Assembly (NCBI GenBank): GCA_037039685.1
Contig: JAWNGF010000002.1
Location: 2,604,001 to 2,668,000, forward strand
Length of the DNA stretch: 64,000 bases
Origin: Ceratobasidium sp. AG-K
Taxonomy: Eukaryota; Basidiomycota; Agaricomycetes; Cantharellales; Ceratobasidiaceae
Direction: 5' to 3'
Shown here: in pieces, positions 47,095-58,200 of the stretch
How positions within the stretch are numbered: position 1 is the first letter of the stretch
Layout of the letters: each line of letters opens with the position of its first letter
Program-made: the position numbers and the translations under genes
Notes under the pieces: model-generated
Database searches by the model: none
What the model saw: only the letters and a program-made list of their open reading frames with translations
Told to the model about the DNA's origin: nothing

Positions 47095-50000
47095 ACTGTG
47101 TGTGGAGAGACCAAAAAACCGGCAACGGAAACAATGTACTTTAGAGGAACAAATGAGTCAACCATTGTTTACGCAAACGTTGCCGGAATCACAGAACTTA
47201 TCCCAACTCTCATCGATTCTGGAGCATCTAGGAATTTCTTGGACATCTCTTGGGCCTGATCCAACAATATTCCACTCATAGAACTTTCCACTCCGAGGAA
47301 AGTAATCGGTATCCAGGGGAAGGAACTCTCTCACCAAATACGCTTCAAAGCTAAGCTGGAACTAGACCTGGAAGGAAGAACCTTCAAACAAGTCTTCTTT
47401 GCTATGCCTACTGGGGAAACTAAGCTTATCCTAGGACTGGAATGGTTAGAAGAAGCAAACCCGGTCATCGATTGGAAAACGAAGCACATATCGTGGCGGC
47501 CAGAACCCATCCAGGGAAAAACGGCCTCCATAGACGACCTACCTGAGGAATTCAAGGAATTTGCAGATGTCTTCAGCGCAGAAAAATTCAAAAGGATCCC
47601 AGATCATCGTCCATACGACTGCGCCATCGACTTTAGGGAAGGAGCTGAATTGCCAAAACCGGCCAGACCTATCCCACTCTCTCCAGCAGAGTCAGTTGCA
47701 CTAAGAGAATACTTGGATGAAGAAATTGCAGCAGGAAAGATTCAACCAAGCAAGTCACCTATTGCATCACCTTGTTTCTTTGTCAAAAAACCTATCGATC
47801 AGAAAAATCCAGAGGCAGTACGCCAACTACGACTTGTCCAAGACCTCAGAGGAGTAAACGCCATTACAAAGGACGACAGATTCCCAATGCCTCTAATGGA
47901 AGATCTCCTGGATAAAATCAAGGACGCAAAAATTTTCTCCAAAATCGATCTACGTATGGGTTTCAACAATATCAGAATCAGGGAAGGCGACGAATGGAAA
48001 ACAGCTTTCAGAACAAAAGAAGGACTGTTCGAATACGTTGTCATGCCTTTTGGACTAAAAAACGCGCCCGCCATCTTCCAGAGATATATGAATCACATTT
48101 TCCACGATCTTATCGATGTATGTGTCATTGTATACATTGACAACATCCTAGTATTCTCTAAGGACAGAAGCCAACATACCGTGGATGTCAGAAGAGTACT
48201 GAAAATCTTACTGGAGGAAAATCTTTTCGCAAAGCTTCCAAAATGCGAATTCTTTGTCACCAAATTGACATACACTGGACTTAGAATCAGCAATTCGGGC
48301 ATCTCTATGGACGAAGAAAAGGTCAAAGCAATAAAGGAATGGAAGGAACCAAGAACAGTCAAGCAGGTCCAAGCACTCCTAGGATTTGCAAATTTTTACC
48401 AAAGATTTGTACCAAATTTCAGCCAATTAGCAAAACCCCTGACAAGCCTGACAAGAAAGGAGAACAAATGGGAATGGGGAAACAATCAACAGGAAGCGTT
48501 TGAATCCCTAAAAACGGAAATCAGCAAGGAACCAACTCTACGTCATCCGAACCCGGACAAAACCTTTTTCTTGGAAACAGACCCAAGTGGAGTAGCGATG
48601 GGAGCGATCCTGTCACAAAGGCAAGATGACGGCTACCTACACCCTATTGCTTTTCTTTCAAAATCTTTCAACGAGGCTCAACTCAACTACGACGTCCACG
48701 ATAAGGAACTTATGGCAATTATAGAATCTTTAACACATTGGAGACTATACCTCAAAGGAACAAAGGACCCTATCACCATCTACACCGATCATAGGAACCT
48801 ACAGTTCTGGAAGGAATCAAGGACTTTCAACCGTCGACACGCAAGATGGCACCAATTGCTTGCTTCCTATAACTTTGACATCGTATACCGCCCTGGCATC
48901 CTGTCATCTAAACGGACCTATTGTCAAGACGGTCAGACCATGAAGATACGCCCACGCCTGAACAAGTTATGATATCTGTCGAAAGGTTCAAGGGGTTTAT
49001 GGGACAAGTAGACACAGACATCATAGAGACTATCAAAGAAGCACAGGAAGCAGATGAAGGGTTGACACAAATCAAAGAACTCTGCAAATCAAGAGAAACG
49101 TTACCAAAAACCCTGCAACACAGTGCAAAAGAATACGATTTCAAAGAGGGACTTTTATGGTTCAAGGGAAGGATTTACATGCCTGAAGATAAAGAAGCCA
49201 GACTGGCCATCATGCGAGTTCACCACGACTCAAGAATCGCGGGTCATCAAGGACAAGCTAGAACGTTGGAACTCATATTGAGAAGATACTTCTGGCCGGG
49301 AATGAAGCAAAGCGTAAACAGATACGTGGAATCCTGTGAAACTTGCCAATGGACAAAGGGATCAAAATCGATAGTTCCGGTCAAGCCTCTGGAAATTCCA
49401 AAAGGACCGTGGGAGGACATAGCGTTCGACTTCATAGTGAAATTACCAAGATCCAGAGGATCAGATAGCATCTTAGTAGTGGTGGACCGATTCTCAAGAA
49501 TGGCGCACTTCATGCCCTGCAAAGAAGCTCACACGGCAAGCAACCTTGCAAATCTTTTTGTCACAAATGTTTGGAAACTGCACGGTTTTCCAAAAAGCAC
49601 AATCTCAGACCAAGGGACTACCTTCAATTCCAAACTTATGAAGGCCATTTACGAGAAAATTGGAACTAGCCCAGGGTTCAGTACTGCCTACCACCCTCAA
49701 ACAGATGGAATAACGGAGCAAATCAATCAATGGATGGAAGGCTGGCTACGATCGTTTGTCAACTACCGGCAGGATGATTGGGCGGACTTATTACCAATTG
49801 CGGAATTCAGCTATAATCTGCAGAAGCATCGCGTAACAGGTAGTTCACCTTTCAAAATTGTCTATGGGAGGGAACCACTGTGGAACATTTCAGCAGAAGA
49901 ATCAGCGGTTCCGGAAGCAAACAACATCACAGGAAAATGGCAGAAAATCCACGACAAAGCAATTGCATCAATGGAAACCCAAAGGCTCCCGGAGGAAGAG

Positions 50001-51011
50001 CCAAAGAGCAAGTACCAAGAAGGAGATCTAGTATGGCTGCTGGGAAAGAACATTCAAACAAAAAGACCTTCTAAGAAACTGGATAACAAAAAGCACGGGC
50101 CATTTATTGTGAAACAAAAGATAGGGTCACACGCTTATGAGCTCGATTTGTCGGCAACAATGAGGGTGCACCCTGTTTTTCACATCGATCTGCTCAGCCC
50201 TTACAAAGAAGACACTGAATTCAGCCGTAACCAACCGCGACCACCGCCGATCATAACGGAAGAAGGAGAAGAGGAATACGAAGTTGAAAAAATCATGGAT
50301 TGGAAGGAAACGAAGGATGGGCTTTTCTACAGGGTCAGATGGAAGGGTTATGGAGACGAAGAAGACACAGAACAAAGGGCAGAAGATTTTGGCCACCTGT
50401 CCAAGATCATCAAGGACTTGCTACGCCGACACCCTGAAGCTCCAACACCATCCAACTATGTCCCAAGAAAGATAAAAGGGAGGAGGGGAACAACCAGTAG
50501 CGATATCTGCAAAACTTGCAACTACTCCAATCTTCGCTCCTCGCTCTACTCACTCAATCTTCTCTGTCACCAACAATGCCTGCCGTCTCCTGCTCCACCA
50601 TCGTCAACAACCTCACCCGCGTCCTTGACGGACCAGCATTTGCTACGGCAAGAATCCTGGACGCTGGGGCCGCTCTCTACGTCTTCAGAAGGTCCCAACA
50701 AAGCTCTTGCAGAATGCACTTTAGGGCGTCGGATGACATTTTGCACTCGGACCTGGGAGAATTCCAGTGGGTCGGAAAGAAATGGCCAACACGCATGCAA
50801 CTCCTACAAAAGGACATCTTCGTTTGTCGAGGGTGCGCAGCGTTCCAGGTTTCGGAGGTCGTCCTCCTTTCCACCCATATGCTTGGAGTTGTGGAATGGG
50901 GACAAGAAGGGGCATACTCAAGCGAGTGGGTGCCGGGATATGAGGGTAGACCGCCAACACTCCGACCCAGGTGGAACGACGCTTGGGACGCCAACTACGA
51001 GAAGGACCTGA
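47095..51011 (+). pseudogene. G1 pol: protease, RT, RNaseH, integrase, chromodomain
   Basis: Pol lies in the -1 frame relative to gag. Protease IDSGASRNFL is followed by a TGA (near 47259). RT has KIDLRMGFNN but the catalytic box reads YIDN instead of YIDD. RNaseH has LETDPSGVAMGAIL and YTDHRNLQFWKE. A one-base deletion near 48913 (AAACGG where G2 has AAACCGG) shifts the frame. The integrase (HHDSRIAGHQGQ, CETCQWTKG, VVVDRFSRMAHF, STISDQGTTFNSK, YHPQTDGITEQINQWMEGWL), the HPVFHIDLLSPYK module and the chromodomain (YEVEKIMDWKETKDGLFYRV, RWKGYG) then run open to 51011. The last 150 residues overlap the 3' ORF and have no recognisable domain. Confidence 0.9.
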
Positions 51012-51340
51012 GCGACTGGAGGATGGAGAGGGGCAGATACCAGAAGGAGAAGATTGAATGGGAGCCTTTCTGGTGGAAGGGGGAGGAGACTGACGTATCG
51101 GCATGGAAGGAGGCAGAGCCCGATGTGCGACAGTGGGATGAGGAGTTTGTGGAGGTCCAGAAGAGGGTTTTGGACTGGACCAAGGCAGACTGGACAAAGG
51201 AGGAGACCTGGGAAGAATGGGAGAAATTCTCGGACAAACCGGGAAACACCGTCTTCAATCCCATTGACCTGACCCTGGAGGACGAGGAGGGGTTGGAAGA
51301 GCATATGCTCAAGAAGGAAAGGGACTGCGCAGTGCAGTAG
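50576..51340 (+). CDS. G1 3' ORF, 254 aa, overlapping the end of pol
   Basis: It starts MPAVSCSTIVNNLTRVLDGP and lies in a different frame from pol, overlapping it for about 435 nt. An ORF of the same 254-residue length lies at the same place in G2, and a decayed one in H. Residues 1-130 look globular (FATARILDAGAALYVFRRSQ, HSDLGEFQWVGKKWPT) with a CxxC in KDIFVCRGCAAFQ. Residues 140-254 are rich in Trp and charged residues (WKGEETDVSAWKEAEPDV, DWTKADWTKEETWEEWEKF), ending ERDCAVQ. There is no signal peptide or membrane helix, so it is not an obvious envelope protein. The position between integrase and 3' LTR is that of an accessory gene. No family recognised. Confidence 0.75.
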   Translation: MPAVSCSTIVNNLTRVLDGPAFATARILDAGAALYVFRRSQQSSCRMHFRASDDILHSDLGEFQWVGKKWPTRMQLLQKDIFVCRGCAAFQVSEVVLLSTHMLGVVEWGQEGAYSSEWVPGYEGRPPTLRPRWNDAWDANYEKDLSDWRMERGRYQKEKIEWEPFWWKGEETDVSAWKEAEPDVRQWDEEFVEVQKRVLDWTKADWTKEETWEEWEKFSDKPGNTVFNPIDLTLEDEEGLEEHMLKKERDCAVQ

Positions 51341-51369
51341 GTCCGTCCAGGTCCCCCAAACGGACTCTT

Positions 51370-51381
51370 AGGGGGGAGTAA
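51370..51381 (+). other. Polypurine tract of G1
   Basis: AGGGGGGAGTAA immediately before the 3' LTR, the expected primer for plus-strand DNA synthesis. The matching tract in G2 lies at 54396-54407 on the minus strand. Confidence 0.85.
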
Positions 51382-51838
51382 TGTCGTGAGCTAGCTCACT
51401 CCATCGGACTCGCCCGTTGTTGCGCCCGCCTGTCTTCCCTCTTTGTGCTACGTTCCCCGTTTCCGCTTGCCGCGTTGCCACCTTCTTGTGGTTATGTGTT
51501 ACATTGTGTAACGCGGCTGTGCTTTGTATGAGTCATGTCTGTTCATACAGCATGACTCACATGGACACTCCTGACTGGTTGACTGTTTTGACTCATGTGG
51601 CTGCGCCTTGTATGACTCTGCTCTTTGTGAATATTTATCAAGGACCAACAAGCCTGGTAACCCCAGCTTGTTTTGTCTCGTCTAACATTCCCCTTTGAGT
51701 GACACTTTGAACCACCCCTACCCTCAAGAGCCTACAGACACTTAAGTGTGTTGCGGTTCAAGAGGTCACTTAGGTCTTAGTGCCATCCACTCTCCATCGC
51801 GGCTTGTCTCATAGCCATTAAGAAAGAAGCTTACGACA
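51382..51838 (+). repeat. 3' LTR of G1
   Basis: 457 bp, identical to the 5' LTR except for six substitutions by eye, three of which are C/T or G/A changes. It is followed by the target duplication GAGAA. Confidence 0.95.
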
Positions 51839-53432
51839 GAGAAGCTGGGTACAAATCTCCTGTAGAAGTTTGCAAAGCCTAGGAATGCTTGCACTTGTTT
51901 CACCATCTTAGGTTCCTTCCATTCCTTTATTGCCTTGATCTTCTCCTTGTCCATGGAAATTCCCTCCTTGCTGATATTGAGTCATGTGTATATGAGTTCT
52001 GTGACAAAGAATTCGCATTTTGGTAACTTTGCAAAAAGGTTGTTCTCCTTCAAGATCTGGAGAACTTCTTGTAGATCCACTACATGTTGAGACTGGGTCT
52101 TTGAGAAGACAAGGATGTCATCAATATAAACAATCATGCATACGTCAATCTTGTTGTGGAAGATGTGGTTCATATATTGTTGAAAAGTGGCTGGTGCGTT
52201 TTTCAGTCCAAACAGCATGACCACGTATTTGAATAGCCCTTCCTTTGTTCTAAAAGCGGTTTTCCATTTGTCTCCTTCCTTGATGCAGATGTTATTGAAT
52301 CCCATCCTTAGGTCGATTTTTGAGAAAATTTTCGCGTCCTTTATTTTGTCAAGGAGGTCTTCCATGAGGGGCATGGGAAATCTGTTGTCCTTTGTGATGG
52401 TGTTAACAGGTCTTAGGTCTTGTACTAATTGTAGTCCTCCAAGTGGGCCTGGCTTTTTGACAAGAAAACATGCCAATGCTATTGGGGATTTGCTAGGTCT
52501 GATTTTTCCCGCAGCAAGTTCTTCATCAAGGTATTCTCTCATTGCAATAGATTCAGCCGGTGACAAAGGTATAGGTCTTGCTGGCTTTGGGAGTTCCGCG
52601 CCCTCCTTGAAATTAATAGCACAATCATAAGCCCTGCGGCCCAGAATATGTATGAATTTTTCTTTGCTAAAAACGTCTTCGAATTCCTTCAATTCTTCCG
52701 GTATGAGATCCAAGGTTCCTTCTCTTCCATTAATTTCCTCATTTCTCCAAGAGATGATATTTTGCTTCCAATCAATGCTAGGATTTGCGGTTTCCAGCCA
52801 GGATAGCCCTAGGATGATGTTTGTGTCCCTGGTAGGCATGGCAAAGAATTCTTCTTTAAATGTTTTTTCTTCAACTGTGATCTCCATTTGTAGCTTGAAA
52901 CAGATCATGTGAGACAGCTTTTTTCCATGTATTCCAATAACCCTTTGAGGAACGGGAAGGTCTCTCAAGGCAATGTTATTCTTCCTTGCCCAAGCAATAT
53001 CAACAAAATTCCAGGAAGCTCCAGAGTCAATTAGAGTAGCAATTGGTTCTGTGATTCCAGCAACATAGCTGTAAACAATTGTGGATTCTTTGTTTGCTCT
53101 AAAGTACATTGCTGGTTCTTTGGTCTCTCCACACACAGTAAGAGGGAGACCCCTTCTTTCCCTGATTCTTCTGAGATTGTTGCTTCCCTTCCTTTTACAC
53201 TGGGTTCAGTTGTTATCCATTCCTTGGATGAGCATTTGAGTGAATGGTGTCCTTCTTGTCCGCATTTCAGACAATGGTTTGATGCCATCCTTGCTTTGTA
53301 TACATTGTCTGGCAACCGCTTTGTGAAGGTCTGGCCCGTGGTAGTAGATTGAGGTGCTTTCTTTCCAGTGGAGGTCTTGATTTGTTGCAATTTCTGATCA
53401 ATGGAGATTGCTAGAGTTATTGATTGGTTCAG
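51839..53432 (-). pseudogene. Element H gag end, protease and RT
   Basis: The gag end includes QSITLAISIDQKLQQIKTST and the knuckle CLKCGQEGHHSLKC. The protease/RT frame (51982-53136) is open for 384 codons: LIDSGASWNFVDIAWARKNN, KIDLRMGFNNICIKEGDKWK and an intact YIDD box (IVYIDDILVFSKTQSQHVVD). A stop follows ELIYT. The frame then continues through [20 protein letters not shown] to 51839, where G1 is inserted. At 53432 gag is cut by the 5' LTR of G3. Confidence 0.88.
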
Positions 53433-53929
53433 TGTTGTGACCTGTCTCTCCCTCCATCTCTGTTTGCAGACTTGTGGCTTGTACCGGCGCCTTAAGCGCG
53501 TTTCCCCTTTGTTGTGCCCTCTCCCTTGTTTAGTAAGGTGTATGGATGACTTGTCACCATGAGTCATATGACTCATGCTGTCTTCTATTGGCTGGTCTGC
53601 ACAGCCCCCTTTATGACTTGGACTTTGACTCAGACCTGTGACTCATGTACATACTATGGCTCACTTGTTTTCTGAGTATATATACTGGCTTGCAAGCATG
53701 GTCATCCCCAGCTTGCTTCGCCTTGTCAACTCTCCCTGCGGTGTGATCAGAGGCACTTGGCTACTTAGCCTTTAGCGCAGCCACTTGGACTTAGGAGCTA
53801 GTGACTTGTACTGACAAGACTAGTGTTTGTCCACCTTAGTGATAGAGTCTTAGAAGACTTATCACATATTGTTCCACATCTCAAAGGCCATTAGCAGTTG
53901 TCAACCATAGGCATTAGCAGGTTGCAACA
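53433..53929 (+). repeat. 5' LTR of G3, family 2
   Basis: 497 bp, TGTTGTGACC...GGTTGCAACA. It contains an 18-bp perfect palindrome ATGAGTCATATGACTCAT (53559-53576), two TGACTCA motifs (53626-53632, 53639-53645), a TATATATA box (53677-53684) and, 33 bp on, AGCTTGCTTCGC (53710-53721), the likely transcript start. Confidence 0.92.
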
Positions 53930-53938
53930 TTGCAAAGC

Positions 53939-54395
53939 TGTCGTAAGCTTCTTCTTGGTGGCTATGAGACAAGCCAAGATGGAGAGTGGACGGCACTAAG
54001 ATCTAAGTGACCTCTTGAACTGCAACACACTTAAGTGTCTGTAGGCTCTTGAAGGTAGGGGTGGTTCAAAGTGTCACTCAGAGGGGATGTTTGACGAGAC
54101 AAAACAAGCTGGGGTTACCAGGCTTGTTGGTCCTCTATATATATTCAGAAAGAGGCCAAGTCATACAAGGCGCAGCCACACGAGTCATACAAAACAGCCA
54201 GTCAGGAGTGTCCATGTGAGTCATGCTGTATGAACAGACATGACTCGTACAAAGCACAGCCGCGTTACACAATGTAACAGAATAACCACAAGAAGGTGGC
54301 AACGCAGCAAACGGAAACGGGGAACATAACACAAAGAGGGAAGACAGGCGGGCACAACAACGGGCGAGTCCAATGGAGTGAGCTAGCTCACAACA
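53939..54395 (-). repeat. 3' LTR of G2
   Basis: 457 bp on the minus strand. Relative to its partner at 60712 it has lost CpG at most of the differing sites. The polypurine tract lies directly beside it at 54396-54407. Confidence 0.93.
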
Positions 54396-54436
54396 TTACT
54401 CCCCCCTAAGAGTCCGTTTGGGGGACCTGAACGGAC

Positions 54437-55201
54437 TTACTGCACCGCGCAGTCCTTCCCTTTCCTCAGCATATACTCCTCAAGCCCTTCATCCTCCTCC
54501 AAGGTCAGGTCGATGGGATTGAACACGGTATTTCCCGGTTTGTCCGAGAACTTCTCCCATTCCTCCCAAGTCTCTTCCTTTGTCCAGTCCGCCTTGGACC
54601 AGTCCAAAACCCTCTTCTGGGTCTCCACAAACTCCTCATCCCATTGTTGCACATCAGGTTCCGCCTCCTTCCATGCCAACACATCCGCCTCCTCCCATTT
54701 CCACCAGTTTGGCGCCCATTCAAACTTCTCCTTCTGGTACCTTCCCCTTTCCATCTTCCAGTCGCTCAGGTCCCTCTCGTAGTTGGCGTCCCAGGTGTCG
54801 TTCCACCAAGGTTGCAGCGTTGGTTGCCTCCCGTCGTACCCTGGTACCCACTCGCTCGAGTATGCCCCTTCTTGTCCCCATTCAACTACTCCGAGCATGT
54901 GGGTGGACAGTAGGACGACCTCTGACACTTGAAAGGCCGCGCATCCTCGACAGACAAAGATGTCTTTTCTTGTGAGCTGCATTTTTGTTGGCCATTTTTG
55001 GCCAACCGACTGGAATTCGCCCAAGTCTGAGTGGAGAACGTCGTCTGACACCCTAAAGTGCATTCTTCCTGAGCCTTGCTGGGACCTCTTGAAGACGTAG
55101 AGAGCGGCTCCAGCGCCAAGGATTCTTGCCGTAGCAAACGCTGGTCTGTCCAGGACGCAGGTGAGGTTGTTGACGATGGTGGAGCGGGAGACGGCAGGCA
55201 T
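54437..55201 (-). CDS. G2 3' ORF, 254 aa, intact
   Basis: It has the same length, start (MPAVSRSTIVNNLTCVLDRP) and end (GKDCAVQ) as the G1 ORF. It keeps HSDLGEFQ, KDIFVCRGCAAFQVSEVV, STHMLGVVEWGQEGAYSSEW and the Trp/charged C-terminal half (KADWTKEETWEEWEKFSDKP). It overlaps the end of the pol frame by about 315 nt. It has remained open although pol of the same element has three stops. Function unknown. Confidence 0.75.
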   Translation of the reverse strand: MPAVSRSTIVNNLTCVLDRPAFATARILGAGAALYVFKRSQQGSGRMHFRVSDDVLHSDLGEFQSVGQKWPTKMQLTRKDIFVCRGCAAFQVSEVVLLSTHMLGVVEWGQEGAYSSEWVPGYDGRQPTLQPWWNDTWDANYERDLSDWKMERGRYQKEKFEWAPNWWKWEEADVLAWKEAEPDVQQWDEEFVETQKRVLDWSKADWTKEETWEEWEKFSDKPGNTVFNPIDLTLEEDEGLEEYMLRKGKDCAVQ

Positions 55202-58200
55202 TGTGGGGAGCAGAGAAGATTTAGAGAGTTGAGCAAGGAATGAAGCTTGGAGTAGTTGCAAGTCTTGCAGATGTCGCTACTGATTGTGCTCCCCTTTCCT
55301 TTTATCCTTTTCGGAACATAGTTAGAAGGTGTTGGAGCCTCGGGGTGTCGCCGTAGCAAGTCCTTGATGATCTTGGACAGGTGGCCAAAGTCTTCTGCCC
55401 TTTGTTCCGTGTCTTCTTCTTCCCCATAACCCTTCCATCTGACCCTGTAGAAGAGCCCATCCTTTGTTTTCTTCCAATCCACGATTTTTTCTACTTCGTA
55501 TTCCTCTTCTCCTTCTTCTGTTATGATCGGCAGTGGTCGGGGTTGGTTTTGGCCAAATTCTGTATCTTCTTTGTAAGGGCTGAGCAAATCGATGTGGAAA
55601 ACAGGGTGCACCCTCATTGTTGCCGGCAAAGTGAGTTCATAAGCGTGTGACCCTATCTTTCGTTTCACAATAAACGGCCCGTGTTTCTTGTTATCCAGCT
55701 TTTTTGAGGGTCTTTTTGTTTGAATGTTCTTTCCCAAAAGCCATACTAGATCTCCTTCCTTGTACTCGTTTCTTGGCTCTTCTTCTGGGAGCCTTTGGCT
55801 TTCCATTGATGCAATTGCTTCGTCATGGATTTTTCACCATTTTTCCGTGATGTTGTTTGCTTCTGGAACTGCTGATTCTTCTGCAGAGACGTTCCATAGT
55901 GGTTCCCTGCCGTAGACAATTTCAAAAGGGGAACTACCCGTTACGCGATGCTTCTGTAGATTATAACTGAATTCCGCAATTGGTAACAAGTCCGCCCAAT
56001 CATCCTGTCGGTAGTTGACAAATGATTGTAGCCATCCTTCCATCCATTGATTTATTCTCTCTGTTATTCCATCCGTTTAGGGGTGGTAGGCAGTACTGAA
56101 ACCTGGGCTAGTTCCAATTTTCTCATAAATGGCTTTCATAAGTTTGGAGTTGAAAGTAGTCCCCCTGTCTGAGATCGTGCTTTTTGGAAAGCCGTGTAGT
56201 TTCCAAACATTTGTGACAAAAAAGTTTGCAAGGTCGCTTGCCGTGTGAGATTCTTTGCAGGGTATGAAATGCGCCATTCTTGAGAATTGGTCCACCACAA
56301 CTAAGATGCTATCTGCTACTTTTGATTTTGGTAATTTCACTACGAAATCAAATGCTATGTCTTCCCATGGTCCTTTTGGAATCTCTAGAGGCTTGATTGG
56401 AACTATTGATTTTGATCCCTTCGTCCGTGGGCAAGTCTGACAGGATTCCACGTATCTGTTTACGCTTTGCTTCATTCCCGGCCAGAAGTATCTTCTCGAT
56501 ATTAGTTCCAAAGTTCTAGCTTGTCCTTGATGACCTGCGATTTTTGAGTTGTGGTGAACTTGCATGATGGCCAGCCTGGATTCCTTATCTTCTGGCACGT
56601 AAATCCTTCCCTTGAACCATAATAGTCCTTCCTTGAAATCATAATCCTTTGCACTGAGTTGTAGGGTTTTTGGTAGTGTTTCCCTCGATTTGCAAATTTC
56701 TTTGATTTGTGCCAATCCTTCGTCTGTTTCTTGTGCTTCCTTGATAGTTTCTATGATATCTGTGTCTACTTGTCCCATAAACCCCTTGAACTTTTCGACA
56801 GCTATCATGACTTGTTCAGGTGTGGGGGTATCTTCATGGTCTGATCGTCTAGACAATAGGTCCGGTTTAGACGACAGGATTCCAGGGCGGTATACGATGT
56901 CAAAGTTATAGGAAGCAAGCAATTGGTGCCATCTTGCGTGTCGACGGTTGAAAGTCCTTGATTCCTTCCAGAACTGTAGGTTCCTATGATCGGTGTAGAT
57001 GGTGATAGGGTCCTTTGTTCCTTTGAGGTATAGTCTCCAATGTGTTAAAGATTCTATAATTGCCATAAGTTCCTTATCGTGGACGTCGTAGTTGAGTTGA
57101 GCCTCGTTGAAAGATTTTGAAAGAAAAGCAATAGGGTGTAGGTAGCCGTCATCTTGCCTTTGTGACAGGATTGCTCCCATTGCTACTCCACTTGCTTCTG
57201 TTTCCAAGAAGAAGGGTTTGTCAGGGTTTGGATGGCGTAGAGTCGGTTCCTTGCTGATTTCCGCTTTTAGGGCTTTAAAGGCTTCCTGCTGATCGTTTCC
57301 CCATTCCCATTTGTTGTCCTTTTTTGTTAAGGTTGTCAGGGGTTTTGCTAATCGGCTGAAATTCGGTACGAATCTTTGGTAGAAATTTGCGAATCCTAGG
57401 AATGCTTGGACCTGCTTGACTGTTCTTGGTTCCTTCCATTCCTTTATTGCCTTGACTTTTTCTTCCTCCATTGAGATCCCAGAATCGCTGATTCCAAGTC
57501 CCGTATATGTCAATTTGGTGACAAAGAATTCGCATTTTGGAAGCTTTGCGAAAAGATTTTCCTCCAGTAAGATCCTTAGTACTCTTCTGACATCCACGGT
57601 ATGTTGGCTTCAGTTCTTAGAGAAGACTAAGATGTCGTCAATGTATACTATGACACATACGTCGATAAGATCATGGAAAATGTGATTCATATATCTTTGG
57701 AAAATGGCGGGTGCGTTTTTTAGTCCAAAAGGCATGACGACGTATTCAAAGAGTCCTTCTTTTGTTCTGAAAGCTGTCTTCCATTCGTCGCCTTCTCTAA
57801 TTCTGATATTGTTGAAACCCATGCGCAGATTGATCTTGGAGAAAATTTTTGCGTCCTTGATTTTATCCAGGAGGTCTTCCATTAGGGGCATTGGGAATCT
57901 GTTGTCCTTTGTAATGGCGTTTACTCCTCTGAGGTCTTGAACAAGTCGTAGTTGGCGAACTGCCCCTGGATTTTTTGGATCGATCGGTTTTTTGACAAAG
58001 AAACAAGGTGATGCAATGGGTGATTTGCTTGGTCGAATCTTTCCCGCCGCGATTTCTTCATCCAGGTATTCTCTTAGTGCAATAGATTCTGCCGGAGAGA
58101 GTGGGATAGGTCTGGCTGGTTTTGGAAGTTCAGCTCCTTCCTTGAAGTCGATGGCGCAGTCATATGGACAATGATCCGGGATTCTTTTGAATTTCTCTTC

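Larger units (their letters stand above)
44622..51838 (+). mobile_element. Element G1, full-length family-1 chromovirus
   Basis: 7,217 bp with a perfect 5-bp target duplication GAGAA (44617-44621 and 51839-51843) inside the RT of element H. Both 457-bp LTRs are present and differ at six positions by eye. Order is LTR, primer-binding site, gag, protease-RT-RNaseH-integrase-chromodomain, 3' ORF, polypurine tract, LTR. The element is young but its gag and pol carry stops, a frameshift and an RT active-site change. Confidence 0.95.
37181..53432 (-). mobile_element. Element H, old family-1 chromovirus, multiply interrupted
   Basis: Read from right to left, its own sequence is 53432-51839 (gag end, protease, RT), 44621-43502 (RT/RNaseH, integrase), 39981-39858 (integrase), 39369-37648 (integrase end, chromodomain, 3' ORF) and the LTR 37647-37181. 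The breaks are G3 at 53432, G1 at 44622-51838, a DDE transposon at 39984-43499 and a solo LTR at 39370-39857. Each segment continues the protein exactly where the previous one stopped. Its 5' LTR and most of gag lie outside the window. Confidence 0.88.

Noticed and set aside
50577..51011. C-terminal pol extension after the chromodomain as an extra domain
   Set aside because: In this overlap the pol frame is low-complexity Ser/Pro/Arg sequence; the other frame (3' ORF) looks like the protein, so the extension is probably a by-product.
50576..51340. 3' ORF as an envelope gene
   Set aside because: No signal peptide, transmembrane helix or cysteine pattern; only its position resembles env.
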